From NCBI GenBank assembly GCA_009760855.2, contig WPIO01000006.1, positions 2,530,501-2,594,500 on the forward strand: 64,000 nt of DNA, given 5' to 3'. A model generated the notes under the pieces. The model was not told the DNA's origin. It made no database searches and saw only the letters and a program-made list of their open reading frames with translations. The translations under genes were made by a program, and so were the position numbers. How positions within the stretch are numbered: position 1 is the first letter of the stretch; each line of letters opens with the position of its first letter. The DNA is from Cristatella mucedo (Eukaryota > Bryozoa > Phylactolaemata > Cristatellidae). This document shows positions 37,515 to 49,819 of this stretch, one piece after another.

Positions 37515-38760
37515 TATAATAATAATAATATATTTCACTTGATAAAGCGCCCTCAGAGAACTTAATCTCTTTCTAGGCGCTTTACATTTGCTGCAAAGTG
37601 ATATGCAATTGAATAGTAAGTAAAATCATGCTTGAAAAACAAACAAAATGAATAATATGGTTAGGGGTGACATGCACAGGGTCAGCATGCAAATGTGGTT
37701 AGTGGCAGCATGCACAGTGTCAGCACGCATAAGCACATCAAGGACGAATCACAGGGACCCGCTAAATGCTGTCCTAAATTGGTGTTTTTAAGTTTCTTTT
37801 AAATGTCGTCAGGTAATGGGATGTTCTGACGCAGGTCGGGAGGGAGTTCCAGGCTTTGGGAGCATACGAGCTGAATGCACGGTCTCCAAAGGATTTAAGG
37901 TTTGTACGAGGTATTTCCATACTGTTGGATTCCGAAAAGCGGGTGGTACGATGCTTGGCCTGATGGGGTAGTATATCTGAAAGATAGGCTGGAGCCATAG
38001 AATGAAGAGACCTAAACGTGAGCGACAAAACCTTGAAGTCAATCCGTTGCCTCACTGGTAGCCAGTGTAGGTCGGCGAGAAGTGGAGTAATGTGGCAACT
38101 GCGACGCTCACGACAGACAAGCCTAGCTGCAGAGTTTTGCACCAGCTGCAATCGCCTGATCGCACATGCTGGTAGGCCAGTAAGTAGTGAGCTGCAGAAG
38201 TCGAGACGGGATGTCACGAATGCATGGACCAACTTAGATGTGGAATCCTTATCTAAACAAGCCCTACTTTTAGCAATGTTATGAAGCTGAAAATAGGCAG
38301 ATTTGACTGTGGAGCTGATGTGGTCGTCTAACGAGAGGTCGCTTTGGAACATGACACCTAGATTTCGAGCTGATTCAGCTGGAGATATGCTGGCAGAGCC
38401 AATTTTGAAAGTCAGCCTTTCCAATCTCTGAATCACACTGGGTTTGCCCATAACTAGTATGTTAGTTTTATCATCGTTCAGTTTTAGAAAATTTGCTGCC
38501 ATCCATGTGCGGATGTCATCAATGCATGCAGCAAGTGAGTTGAGAGAATTTGAGGTGCTTGAAGGCTGGGAGGGATCAAAGCAAAGGTACAACTGAGTGT
38601 CATCCACATAGAAGTGAAAGCCTAGATTGTGCTTGGCAATCACATCAGCAAGAGGGAGAGTATAAACCGTGAAAAGAACTGGACCTAGCACAGAGCCCTG
38701 AGGTACTTCATATTTTAGAGGTACTTCAGATGATCTGCAACTCACTGCATGTGATAGAGT
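37515..38760 (-). mobile_element. LINE-A copy with long open reading frame (YVDD variant)
   Basis: The minus strand is open for 323 codons (37774-38745). It covers motif B ([20 protein letters not shown]), motif C read as [14 protein letters not shown], then TWMAANFLKLNDDKTNIL and the thumb, and the C terminus PKAWNSLPTCVRTS. The 3' hairpin and ATA tail are at 37515-37590. The 5' end is lost at about 38760, and the last residues differ from other copies (short deletion near 37785). It is one of the best-preserved, probably youngest, copies. Confidence 0.93.
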
Positions 38761-39170
38761 GAAGCTGCAAAAGACGAAGCTAGAAGTGGTGAGGGACGAC
38801 TGTAATTTGATTCTTTTGATTTGTGGCGTATTCCCAAACTGAAGACATGGCTGAAAAGAACGTCAATATTTTTTTTTGACACCAAGATTATTGATTAATA
38901 GCTTTCTTAATTTTTGCAAAATTGCACTTTAGTTTTAGTTTTTGGCTGATCTGGTAAAATCGTCATAATACATTACCAACATATTCTAAAGAAATTGATA
39001 ATAATTTTTCCATTACATATTTCATAACCACAATGAGCGTCGGAGCTTCATTTGTAGTATCTTTTTTGCTTAAGAATTTCCATTAGAAATAGTAAAACAG
39101 AAAAAAACAGCTGTTTGCTATTTTTTTTTTAATTTTTGGCAAAAAGAGCTACTTTAGTGTTACAGTTAAC
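38761..39170. other. AT-rich DNA beyond the LINE-A copy
   Basis: AT-rich like 35040-37510, with AACAGCTGTT at about 39110 and a matching AACAGCTGTT at about 35067. It may be the other flank of the hAT element with the LINE-A inserted between. Ends undefined. Confidence 0.35.
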
Positions 39171-39484
39171 GAGTTACCTGAAACTCTGAGCAGTACGCCA
39201 GTCAGCTCTGCCATTCAGCAGTACCTGCGAGCAAGGGTGTCCACCTCTTGCCGTGTCCTTGGCACTGGCGTTCTCCTGGTGGACCTCGGTGACCGCCGAC
39301 CGGCGTTGAGATGATACTCGATCGCTCTCTGCCAGATTCCCGACACCTCGCATTTTACCAGACTCGGGAGGTCAGCTTGCAGCTGGTTGATGCTGGCAAA
39401 ATTGACGTTTAAATTCCAATTAAATAGCAGGTCCATGAACATATTTCATACCGACCGCTCTGTCCAGCTCCTGCCATAGGTCAT

Positions 39485-39722
39485 AATGATTATAATACTT
39501 TAATAATAAAAATAATACTTTATTAATAACAATATTAATATTCATTTGTATAGCACCTTGAGAGAATCTCTATCCAGGCACTTAAAAAAATGTGTTGAGC
39601 CTTGCCGGCTACACCACCGCTTGCAGCTGCAATAAAGGATTTCCCACCACAGGATTCGAACCTACAACTTTGGGACCGAGGTCGTGAAAAGCAACCGCCT
39701 TACTTAGTGAGCCATCACTGCT
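39485..39722 (-). mobile_element. LINE-A tail joined to SINE-C head and body (minus)
   Basis: 39485-39590 resembles a LINE-A/SINE-D hairpin tail (TAGCACCTTGAGAGAATCTC). 39598-39722 is a reversed SINE-C (CACCGCTTGCAGCTGCAATA, B box GGATTCGAACC, then AGCAACCGCCTTACTTAGTG). Confidence 0.65.
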
Positions 39723-40057
39723 TTACTTATTCCGAAGGGCTCGAGCCGACAACCATTGTCGTTAAAGGTATCTAACTCCCTAAGCCAAAGGAGGGGATCG
39801 TGCTGCCTGCTAGCCTACTTAGGGTGTGATGCTGTACCAGCATTAGTGTGCTGCAGTGCATTAGTTCGCTGCCTTGTGTGGCAGGCTGGCATTCGAGCAG
39901 TTCGTGGCAGCCTGTGCATGTTTGCATGTGGATCTTGGCGGTTGCTCAGCTCTTGTGTCGCCCAGACCTCGGCCGGCCAGTGGTGGCCATCGTTTGCTGG
40001 TCAGCTCGCATTGGAATGCACTGCCATTGAGTGAGCATAGCTTCTTGTTTATTTTAG

Positions 40058-40099
40058 GAAGGCCGGTGGCTTAGATGGCTCCAGTATCACTGCCATAAG
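40058..40099 (+). CDS. TMEM135: TMEM135 coding exon f
   Basis: 42 nt. One base completes the Arg codon from exon e; thirteen codons follow (KAGGLDGSSITAI) and two bases open the next Arg. Acceptor TTTATTTTAG, donor GTAAGC. The vertebrate counterpart is CKDGLKGFTFSALR. Confidence 0.88.
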
Positions 40100-40215
40100 G
40101 TAAGCACGTGCAAATAAGTTGACAGGGATCAGCGTAGGCTTTATTTTATAAAGCAGCACCTTGTGCCTGCTACCATCCTTATGCATTTATTCCTTTGCTA
40201 TATGGCTTTGCTTAG

Positions 40216-40217
<2 letters not shown>

Positions 40218-40280
<63 letters not shown>

Positions 40281-40292
40281 GGGGGGGGGGGG

Positions 40293-40362
<70 letters not shown>
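40218..40362. repeat. (GA)n microsatellite with central poly-G
   Basis: Two GA runs separated by GGGAGGG and a run of about 14 G at 40280-40293. The purine-only tract starts 119 bases after the exon f donor. Confidence 0.95.
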
Positions 40363-40364
<2 letters not shown>

Positions 40365-41049
40365 GAGGTGGAAAGAAAGAATTAGGAGTGAAGAGAGAGA
40401 GACGGCAAGAGAGGGAGACGTGGGAGAGGGAGTGGGAAAGAAATTAAAGAGAGTGCATGAGTGAGTTTCGTGTATGCATTCGCCAGGGGGTGTGCGTGTT
40501 ACGCAAATAGTTACTGACAAGACACTGATAGACGTCGACAGGCATTCATACAGACAGACGTGGATGGACAGACAGGCATGGCGCCAGCCGAAATGGAAGG
40601 TACTGCTGACCAAGTTTGCGGCTGTTTATGGATCGGCAATCTTAGTTCGTTGTCGCTGAAGTGCCAAAGTATTCTGGCAGTGGCACTCGAATTCTGGGTG
40701 GCAATGCCGAGTGCTTCGGCCAAGCAAGCTAAAGGGTTGGAGGGGGCTTACCTTGCTTGACCCGCTTGTTGTTGCTGGCATTTGGATGATCGCCAAATGA
40801 TGCTGCTACCATCATCTCTGTCACATTGCCACGGCCCGTGATGTACTCACTGTAAGATTCGAAATGGCAAAGGTGGTGCCTGACCATTGCCTATTGGCCA
40901 TGGGAATAGACTGTGTGGACCATCGAAATTTGGGACTCTATCGATGGAATGTTGGGGTCATGCAGCTAAGACATTTAGTTACTTCACACAATAGAAAGGT
41001 AAGCAAGATGCATCATTGTACTGGAATTTTTGGATTGGTAGACGAAGTC

Positions 41050-41399
41050 CTAGCACCTCTCTCTCTCTCTCTCTTTCTCTCCGCTTCAAGTCAGCTTCAG
41101 AAATTACAGTTATTTACACCGGCACGAAACTTCCGGGATCTGTCACAACGGCTACCCTGGCTTAATAGCTGTCAGTGTCGCCTACTACTAGGAAACCAGC
41201 TCACGTCGGTGTGTCACTGGTCACTGGATTCAGGCTTGGGCTGCTGCCAGCCGAGCTATGCTGTAGCACCTGCTGGTCACAGTCGGGCAGAGTGCAGTGG
41301 GTGGCTGGGTGTTCGAATGGCCAAAGAAAGCATACCAGAAAGAGTACGACTGGGAGCTAGGGGAAAGAGAGAGATAATAAAGAGAAATGCACACACCGA

Positions 41400-41448
<49 letters not shown>

Positions 41449-41474
41449 GTATAGTAGGGATATAGGAGACAGAA

Positions 41475-41516
<42 letters not shown>

Positions 41517-41587
41517 GGAGAAGGAAAGAGTGTGTGAGTGAGAGCCAGAGAAGGAGATAGACAATGAAAAGAGAGAGAGCAGAAATG

Positions 41588-41663
<76 letters not shown>
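41050..41663. repeat. Microsatellite cluster: (CT)n, (CA)n, (TA)n, (GA)n
   Basis: Short CT run at about 41057-41078, CA run at 41401-41443, TA run at 41476-41514 and GA run at 41591-41663. The intervening DNA is unique and shows no gene. Confidence 0.92.
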
Positions 41664-41664
<1 letters not shown>

Positions 41665-41756
41665 AGGCTGCAGGCAAGGAACTGCAGACAGACTCATGCT
41701 ATATTTGCTTTAGCTTATTTGTTGTCTTAAGTTATGTATAGGCAATAGAGGAATAG

Positions 41757-41815
41757 GCATAAACGTGCACTGCTGCATGTATGCAGCCGCATAAACGTAC
41801 TGCTGCATGTATGCA
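41757..41815. repeat. 28-bp tandem duplication
   Basis: CATAAACGT followed by ACTGCTGCATGTATGCAG occurs twice in direct succession. Confidence 0.8.
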
Positions 41816-42495
41816 GACTTACAGCCCGAATTATGCATGTAAAGCTATCAGGACTAACGGGTACACGACTGTTCAATTTTGCTAATTTGCTGGCCATTGC
41901 TGAGGCAGGCTGATCGTTCTGAGAAGCTTCCTCCCCAACTCGACGTCTTTCAGCTTTACTTTTCCTGCCTCTGTCTAGTTCTGCTTTCAGCGCTCCGTGT
42001 CCGCACCAGTCCGTGCAATTGGCATAGGAGAAAGAGTGTTTTAAGATCCAAGCTTACCTGCTTTGAAGCAGAGAAGTTATCAATATTAGGGAAAAGGCTA
42101 GACTCTAAGGCAGCTGGTCTCAGACTCTCACTTGTGATCGTATTTACGGGTCGTGCCTTGCTGTAGAAGGAACGACAGTGCTGCTCACTTTAATTCAAGA
42201 CCATAGCGCTTTGTGGCTGCTATCTATCACATGTTCTGCTTGCATTGCATCTGAGGAATGATGAGCTCTGGTAGATGCTATATTTCTAGTGAAATCGCAT
42301 GTAGGTTTAAGCACTTTCTCATTGCCACTCATCCGTGGATTAACTATGTGACAGCCCTTCTTTAGGAGAGCAATAGATGTCACAGTACTTTGCACCATTT
42401 ATCCCTTCTAATCCATTGGCATTCTGTGAAAAGGTGGCAATGTTTTTATCAAAACCGTGGTCTTCGGAGTTAGTCACTGCATTTCTAGTGGGAGT

Positions 42496-42544
42496 GGGAA
42501 TACTACTAATAGTTATACGTTTGATATAGTGCCCTCAGAGAACT

Positions 42545-42605
<61 letters not shown>

Positions 42606-42820
42606 GGCAATTTACATTTGCTGCAAAGGAAGCACGATCGAATGTTTATTGGTAGCATGCTCCCTGACAGCAAGTATAGCATGTTTAGGGCTAACATGCA
42701 GAGGATCAGTATGCAAATATGGTTAGTGGCAGCATGCACAGTGTCAGCATGCACAAGCACATAAAGGTTGATTCACAGGGACTCACTAAATGCTGTGGTA
42801 AATAGATGCGTTAGACTTTG
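42496..42820 (-). mobile_element. LINE-A 3' fragment with internal (CT)n expansion
   Basis: Tail and hairpin start (GTGCCCTCAGAGAACTCAAT) are at 42530-42550. A CT run at 42549-42604 sits where other copies have CTCTTTCTAGG, and the element then continues with TAGGCAATTTACATTTGCTG and 3'-UTR sequence to about 42820. Confidence 0.88.
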
Positions 42821-42879
42821 CTTTTTATTTGGCTATGAGCTTCAGCTCACTTTTTTCTGGTCATTAGCAAAAAACTCAC

Positions 42880-43290
42880 TGTAAGGTTAATGCCATCGAT
42901 GGCTGTTGACACCACTGATCACCTAATCCTTCTTGAGCGCCTTTCGTCTCACCCAGCCATCACAGACATTGTGGTTGCTACACTACTTTAGGTCCATCCT
43001 ACCTCACTGGCAGAATTCAGAGAGTTGATGTAAACGGCCAGCAGCTTTCCATTGAGCCTCTGAAGTATCGTGTGCCTCAGTGAACCAGTCTTACGTCAGC
43101 TTCGTTTAACAATTTATACTCTTACTCTTGACAATGTAATGGCCCGCAGAACCTATAACTTTCATTATATGCAGATGCCTCGCAGCTGTAGTGCTTGTAA
43201 CTGTTGTGCTTGATCCTTCCCTGCCTTGAACTCTCTCAGCTCTCTTGCTGAACGTATTGCTGAAATTAGCACTTGGACTAGTTCATGCCT
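42880..43290 (+). mobile_element. Decayed LINE-A reverse-transcriptase fragment
   Basis: Plus-strand frames with stops recall motif A to motif C: TTDHLILLERLSSHPAIT near 42912, then IYTLTLDNV near 43115, then ALNSLSSLAERIAEISTW near 43225-43280. It lies opposite in orientation to the adjacent LINE-A fragment. Confidence 0.7.
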
Positions 43291-43419
43291 GTGTGCCGTG
43301 ATACTTTTTTGCACCGAAGCACAGGTTGCTCAGCAAATCGCTGCATCGGCCCCACTCGATGCAGTATTGTACCTTGTGCATTGCGAGCTCCAGCCGTGTT
43401 GCATATCAGTTGAATGCTT

Positions 43420-43490
43420 CTTTTCCATCAAATGCCTAGGGACTAAACAGAGATTTAGTTCTCTTAGAGAGCCGTGAATTTATTTTATAA
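43420..43490 (+). mobile_element. LINE-A/SINE-D tail scrap
   Basis: ATGCCTAGGGACTAAACAGA, then GATTTAGTTCTCTTAGAGAG: the hairpin region only. Confidence 0.5.
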
Positions 43491-44555
43491 TTGCTGTTAG
43501 TAGCATTGTTACTTTTACTCAGCATTATCTAATATCCTATTTACTGTGTGCTGAGTGTTCTGATGCTCATCGTTCTGATGCTCATCCACTAGTATCATGA
43601 TGATGATGGTGCCGCGGTTGCTGTAGCAATGCCAATATCGATTTTAAAATCGCTTCTTCAGGATTTTTCAGCATTTTCCATTGAGATGTTTTGCTTTCTT
43701 CATTTGTTCGAAGTAAGTTGGTAGGTAGCCTTCTGTGTGGCATACCAAAACTAGACAAAAAAGTGAACTTTTAACATGTAAAGTAGTCCAAGAAACGATA
43801 AGGTTAACTAGAGGCTGACGTCAGAAAAACAGTCCAAGTCTTTGGATCCTGCTTCTCTAGCCAGCTTCTAAGCCTATTTGCCTTCTATTTGCACGTTTGA
43901 GATTCCCATTTGCCTCCAGATTTTCAAAAATCGACGATGATGTGTCAGTTCTGGGATTTGGAGATAGTAACCACTGTCAAGCAGGACGTTACATTTCTTT
44001 TTTCCTGTTTGCTAGAACCCCAGATGTGTGTTCTGAATACGTTTTGCATGGGCCAACCTAGTTTCCGTCAATCAAGTGCATACTACTGAGGGGTTAGTGA
44101 TCAGCCTCACAGTAACACTGATCACATGACCAGTTGCACTGGCCGGTGATGTTGTAGGCATACCCGTATATTCATAACTCTGTATCGAAGCCAAAAAGAT
44201 CCTATTGCGCGTGCTTTGCATTTAGCCAGGCGTAGCTATTGTGAAGCTAGTGATGCTCTGAATTTACTTTTCTGACTCCTTAGCAGTACCTCGTGTTGCT
44301 TTCAGGTCCACCATCATTCTCTCTGCAGCAGTAAGCAACAACCAGCTCTTTGTTAACTCGCATTCATTTCTGCATCAGTTATCCCTCACATCTTCACTGC
44401 ACCAAATGCACTGGTCTGGTTTGACTTAGCAATTTTCAAGTTCTGCCACACCTTCTGCAATTGCAAAAAACAACATTCAAGTTGCTCACATCGAGTCGCG
44501 CCTTCTCTTTGGTTTCGTTGTAACTTGCGGTGGATCGTGCCATTCGCTGCTGTAG

Positions 44556-44790
44556 AGCAATCTTTGGAAGCTCAGAGGCTGACAGGTTTGGACCTGCTCA
44601 GCAGCCAGCAGACAGAGCTGGCACTGCAGTCTCGGGCCAGAGCACAAGCAGCAGTGCAGTAACAGCAACGTTTCGTCTCGTGCTAGCTCAGGCTGAACGC
44701 TGGCTAAACCAAGCACTTACGGCTTTGCACATCAATGGAAAACATGAGCTGTGCCCTCACAGTCATGGCTGCATTTATTCGTCAATTTTG
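44556..44790 (+). CDS. TMEM135: TMEM135 coding exon g (central loop and Cys/His motif)
   Basis: 235 nt, the longest exon. Its first base completes the Arg codon from exon f and it ends in phase 0 with donor GTAAGC. The start at 44556 follows CTGCTGTAG and is the phase-matching AG that gives RAIFGSSE, which aligns with RFIVGKEE. The middle (about residues 145-195, rich in Q, A, S) is a poorly conserved loop. It ends in KHELCPHSHGCIYSSIL (C202, H204, C208), matching the vertebrate CKHYEDNCISY region. The frame is open upstream only to a TAA at 44521. Confidence 0.87.
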
Positions 44791-45164
44791 GTAAGCGGGC
44801 CGTGAAGTTCGCTTGAGCTGATCGATCGCCACTGATCTTTGGCACTTACTGCCTATTATCTTCTAAACAGAAAGGGTAAGATCGGTGAGAGTGTGTCGAC
44901 TACACGGCGGCAAGGCTGTAATGATCTGAGCAGGGGATGGTCTACCGATCTGTGCCATTGTTGTCCTTCGGCTCGTATGGCATCAGTCCGTCCTCTCGGT
45001 TCTCTTCACAATCTTGTTCTCTCGGAGCTGATGAGATGAGTGTCAGCTGCTTGAGTCGGTGGCTCGAAGCCGCCGCCTGCTTCCTTGCTTTGTCGCTCTC
45101 CTCTTGGAATTTCTCTTTCGGCCTACTATGCTACTCCCTCACTTGCCTCAGACAGTCGCGTGTG

Positions 45165-45330
45165 TTAACTATAATAATATAGCTCTTTTATTTAGTGATT
45201 TGTTTATTTACTTAGTATAGTATTTATAATATTTAGTATTTAGTATAATAAGAGAAGCTAATCTCTTTCTAGGTGCCTTACAGTTGCAGGCAAGAAATGA
45301 AGTGAATAAACTAACTAGTGAAAATAATAT
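45165..45330 (-). mobile_element. Diverged LINE-A tail
   Basis: TTTATTTAG-rich tail, then AGAAGCTAATCTCTTTCTAG and GTGCCTTACAGTTGCAGG. The outer hairpin arm is lost. Confidence 0.55.
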
Positions 45331-45540
45331 GCACAGTTGCATGCATGAGCACATTAGGACGATCTGAAGAGCTAAGCATATAACGTGAGGAAGGTGGTTT
45401 TTTTAATTTCACCAAAGACGGCATCACTTCAGAGAAGGTTGAAAGCAAATCGGTTGAGAATTCTTAGTCTAACGTACGTAGGAACTGCAGACTCGATCTT
45501 CTAAGAAATTTGAGATTGATTAAATGCAGAGCTAAATTGA

Positions 45541-46743
45541 CATAATAATAATAATAGCAATAGTAATAATAATAGTACACTTCATGAAGCGCCCTCAGAG
45601 AACTCAGTCTCTTTAAAGGCGCTGTACATTTGTTGCAAAGTAAGCACGATCGAACAGTTAGTGGTAGCATCCTCAATAAACAACAAGAATAACATGGTTA
45701 GGGGTGACATGCACAGGGTCAGCATAAAACGTTTGGTTAGTGGCTGCATACACAGTGTCAACATGCATAAGCACATAAAGGACGAATCACAGGGACCCAC
45801 TACATGCTGTAATAATTAGGTGCGCTTTTAGTTTCTTTTTAAGTATGGTCAAGTCAAGAGATGTCGTGATGCAAGTCGGGAATGAGTTCCAGGCTTTGGA
45901 ACCAAACGAACTAAAGGCACAGTCTCCAAAGGATTTGAGGTTTGTACGAGGTAAAGGGAAACAGTTAGTTTCCAAAAAGTGGGTGGTACGATAATTAGCC
46001 TGGTGTGGCAATAGATCTGATAAGTAGGCTGGAGCCAAAGAACGAAGGGACCTAAAAGTGAGCAACAAAACCTTGAAGTCGATGGTTGCTTGACTAGTAG
46101 CCAGTTCCGGTGTCGGCAAGAAGTGATGTGATGTGGCAACTGCGACACTCACGACAGACAAGCCTAGCTGCAGAGTTTTGCACCAGCTGTAAGCACCCGA
46201 TTGTGCAGGCTGGTAGATCAGCAAGCATTGAGTTATAGAAGTCAAGACAGGATGTCACAATTGAATGGACTAATTTAGATGTGCTATCCCTGTCTAAACA
46301 AGCCGGAGTTTCAGCTATGTTATATAGCTGAAAGTAGGCAGACTTAAACTGTCAGGCTGATGTGGGCGTTTAATGAAAGGTCACTTTAGAACATGACACC
46401 TAGATTTCGTGCATATTCAACAGGAGATATGCTGGCAGAGCCGAATGTGAGCATTAACGTTTCCAAATTCTGAATTACACTTGATTTGTCCATAGCTAGT
46501 GAGTTGGTTGTATCATCTTTCAGTTTAAGAAAGTTTGCTGCCATCCATGTGCAGTTATCGTCAGTACATGCAACAAGGGAGTTGAAAGGATTCGACTTGC
46601 TGGAGGGCTATGAGGGATCAAAGCAAACGTTCAACTGAGCGTCATCTGCATAGAAATGTAAGCCTAGATTGTGCTTGACAATCATATCGGCAAGAGGAAG
46701 AGTATAAACAGTGAAAAGAACCGGACCTAGCACAGATCCCCGA
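45541..46743 (-). mobile_element. LINE-A copy, about 1.2 kb, decayed
   Basis: Tail (ATAATAATA) and hairpin at 45541-45640; the minus-strand C-terminal domain carries a divergent PKAWNS (SKAWNSFPTC). It extends into motif B/C territory, where the plus strand reads the complement of FHFYADD at about 46645. It stops at 46743, where a (TA)n array begins. Many frame breaks. Confidence 0.88.
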
Positions 46744-46746
46744 ATT

Positions 46747-46895
<149 letters not shown>

Positions 46896-46989
46896 TAATT
46901 ACCAAGTTGGCTAGAGGAACTGGTGCAAGTGAGGGCCTAAGGAGTTAGTAAATAAGTTGCAAGGGCGGGCCTAAGAAGCAAGCATTTCA

Positions 46990-47310
46990 GTTAATAATAA
47001 AACATTTGTATGACACCCTCAGAGAGCTTCATCTCTTTCGAGGCACTTTACATATACTGCACAGACAGGACAAATCACAAGGACCCTCGAAGTGTTATCA
47101 AAACAGATGTGTTTGAACATTTTTCTAAATATTGTCAAGTCGGGTAGACCATCTAAGACAATGAAAGGGCCTACAAATGACTGGGGGATCTTGAATTCGA
47201 ATCGATGCATTGCTTGACAAGAAACCAGTATTAGAGAAGTAGCCCTAAGTGGAAGATGCAGAGTTGATATCAGACAAGCTTAGCTGCCAAGATGTGCACT
47301 ATTTATATGC
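46990..47310 (-). mobile_element. Diverged LINE-A 3' fragment
   Basis: ACACCCTCAGAGAGCTTCAT, then CTCTTTCGAGGCACTTTACA, then matches to the 3' UTR and C-terminal codons (AGGACAAATCACAAGGACCC). About 70 bp of 3' UTR is deleted relative to other copies. Confidence 0.7.
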
Positions 47311-49819
47311 AACTGGTTGCATTGGCAAGAGAACATCAAAGAGAAAGTTGCAGAAGAAGTTACAGAAGAGCGGTGTGTTTGCTGTGCTGTTAACTAGTGT
47401 GTAAATGGTGCACGTTTCAGTTTGCAGCCTTTGAAGGTGCATGAGTGCGCTACATTTCCAAAAAACACGGCCGATTCGGAGCTGAATTAGTTCGGCTCGC
47501 CACGTCATGGCTTCTAACTGTATCCGGGTAACCGTGTGACCCACTCTTCCGATTTGCTTAGTACCATAGCTATACCACGCATGCAGGTGACACCTGATGT
47601 GTATTTTCTCGATCAGAATGTGTAAGCGTTATCTGCCGACGACTGCTAGCCACCTCTTCGAAATCGCCATCTCTCTTTTTAACCTGCCTTGAGCACATGC
47701 GTAGCGATTCTCAAACCCGTGCATTCGCATTATGTGCACATCTGACACTCAGGAGCTGGCAAAGGTGCTAGAGTTGCCCACCAACAAGAGGAGCTAGCAG
47801 TTCTAGAAAACGATCCCTCCGAGTTTAAGAAACCTGGCAGAGTGTGGCAGCCGTGAGCCAGGCAGCGTGCATCTATTTCTACCATTTTGCACGTATTTGG
47901 CCAGCCGTCTATTCACTTAAGAAAGTCCTAATCGATACAGTGCTTTTTTCGCATTGGTGCTTTACCCTTTTCGTTCTATTAGGTAAGGTTGTGCTGCAGT
48001 GTCAAGGGTTCTACTCTTTACCAGACTCACGCATTCACCATAAGTAAGCTCGAAATCTACGGGAATTCTGCTCGGGCTCCCCGAAAGCAGCTGGAGTTGC
48101 TGCATAATGGCGATAAACAGTGGGGTCTTAACATTTTGCTTTACTTACGACGTCGCATCGGTACTGTATGCTCGCTTTGTTACGTCTTGGCATTGTGCGC
48201 CAGAAAACCGTTATCTTTTCCGTCCACTGCTGAGACGTGTCACTTCACTGGAGTTTAGCAAGTCGGCATGGATGATTGTTGCCAGAAAAGTATTGGCCAG
48301 AGAATCTGCTGGCTGTTGGGGGTGCATTCAAACCGTGGTACTACGACACGTCGATTAGCTGCTGGCCGTGTGCAGTGGCCCCAACTCGAAATGTGATTAT
48401 TGCTCGCAGCTAGTAGCGAATCAACGATGCCCAGTAGCATGCATGCCGGCATGAATGAGCTTTACTGCTCAGCTCGAGAGCATGCTGTAGAAAATTCCTT
48501 GCTATAGAAAATTCGCGACGAACCAATCTGGCCGCTGTCATGAGTTATCTTGACGCACACCTACAGGCGTACGTACACATGCACTGAAACTTATGCTTGG
48601 TTGAGGCTGTTCTAGTTGGCAAAGGTTTGCCTGGCTTCACTGCTTGCTTCCAAAGCTTCATTTTAAAGCCGTTTTTCTTTTGACTACCTATCGCAGGGGT
48701 TTCTTTGTCCAGTCGTCAAACTGCATAAAATAGATTCGCTTAAAAAAAAGTTTTACGTTTTCATGGTTGTGCCGGTGCCTGTGAACTTTCTTCCTGTGTT
48801 TAGGCACTGAACACACTCCACAGAGGCAGTCAGTTATTCGTAGGTGCACTTGTGGATGTAGATGTAGATGTAAAGGAAAGGGCAGCTGATTTGACATCTT
48901 CATTGATTTTGTGGCAGAAGAGCCCCTTAACAGCGATCTTGCAGCTCGAAGGGGGCAATGAGGGATTGCCTGCGGCTGGATTAGACTCCACGACCTCGGT
49001 CGCAAAGTGTGAGCACCACATCCCTTGGCTGAGATACTGTACGTAACTCAGCGAGGGTATGAAGACTGAGCAAGTCGGCACTGCGGAGCTTTCTTTAGTG
49101 CACTCCCAGTCCAAGTGAATATCGGTGGGCGTAAGTAGCCAGAAGAGTTGGTCTCATCCAACAAAGAAAAATGTAAGAAATGTAGCTGAGCCCTGAGAAC
49201 AGTCGAGGAAGCCAGCAGCATAGCAGCAGTCGTGTAGCACAGGTGGAAAGGAAGCACCCGAAGAATCGGCACCACCGGGAGAGGAGATGTAGTCGATCCC
49301 ACGATGGAGAAAGTGAATTGCTCAGTTGAGGACTCACAGAGCGAATGTCTGGTTCAGTACTTAAGCCGCCATTGCAGGCCTCATGGGTCCAATTAAGGGA
49401 TTGGCTCGGCATCTGCTGATCGACCAAGAGTCGCTGCAGCTAACAAAGGAGCTGCAGCGGCTAAATTTCTCGGTGTAAATGTTCCATGCGGCAGCCAAGT
49501 TTAGCATCAGGTGTAAATGTTTATTGGCTTTTTCGGCAACCCTTCCACTACTGAGTGACAATAGCAATGTAGTCTTGAAAGAATTGGGCTATATGGAACT
49601 ATTGAGATGTTTAGCTAGCCATTGCGGCAAGTGGTCACATATCTTAAGGGGTAAAGTACAAGTGATTGGGAGTTATTCCCCCATGCCTGTGGGATTTATC
49701 TCCCTCAAAGGACATTTATTGATACTTCTCATATACCAATGGAACCATCGGCATACAAATTGACACAAAAACATGGACAACATTAGCAATTTGTTGCTTT
49801 AACCATAGCTGTCGTATTG

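Larger units (their letters stand above)
32981..40057 (+). other. TMEM135: Intron after exon e (7.1 kb)
   Basis: It contains the hAT remnant, a large LINE-A copy and a SINE-C scrap. 33000-35030 shows no gene. It includes a GT-rich stretch near 33840-33960, a minus tail scrap at 33600-33655 and pyrimidine-rich GC-rich DNA at 34680-34990. The acceptor TTTATTTTAG is at its end. Confidence 0.85.

Noticed and set aside
35040-39150. Exact hAT terminal inverted repeats and 8-bp duplication
   Set aside because: AACAGCTGTT near both ends is itself palindromic and short; I could not find a convincing flanking duplication.
41990-42030. CPHQSV-like peptide after a CTTTCAG, considered as a TMEM135 exon
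   Set aside because: It has an early TAG and no donor; exon g fits phase and homology better.
48960-49046. Frame with AKCEHHIPWLRYC considered as the TMEM135 Cys/His exon
   Set aside because: The sequence is a reversed SINE-C head. The real counterpart, CPHSHGC, is at 44740-44780 with correct phase.
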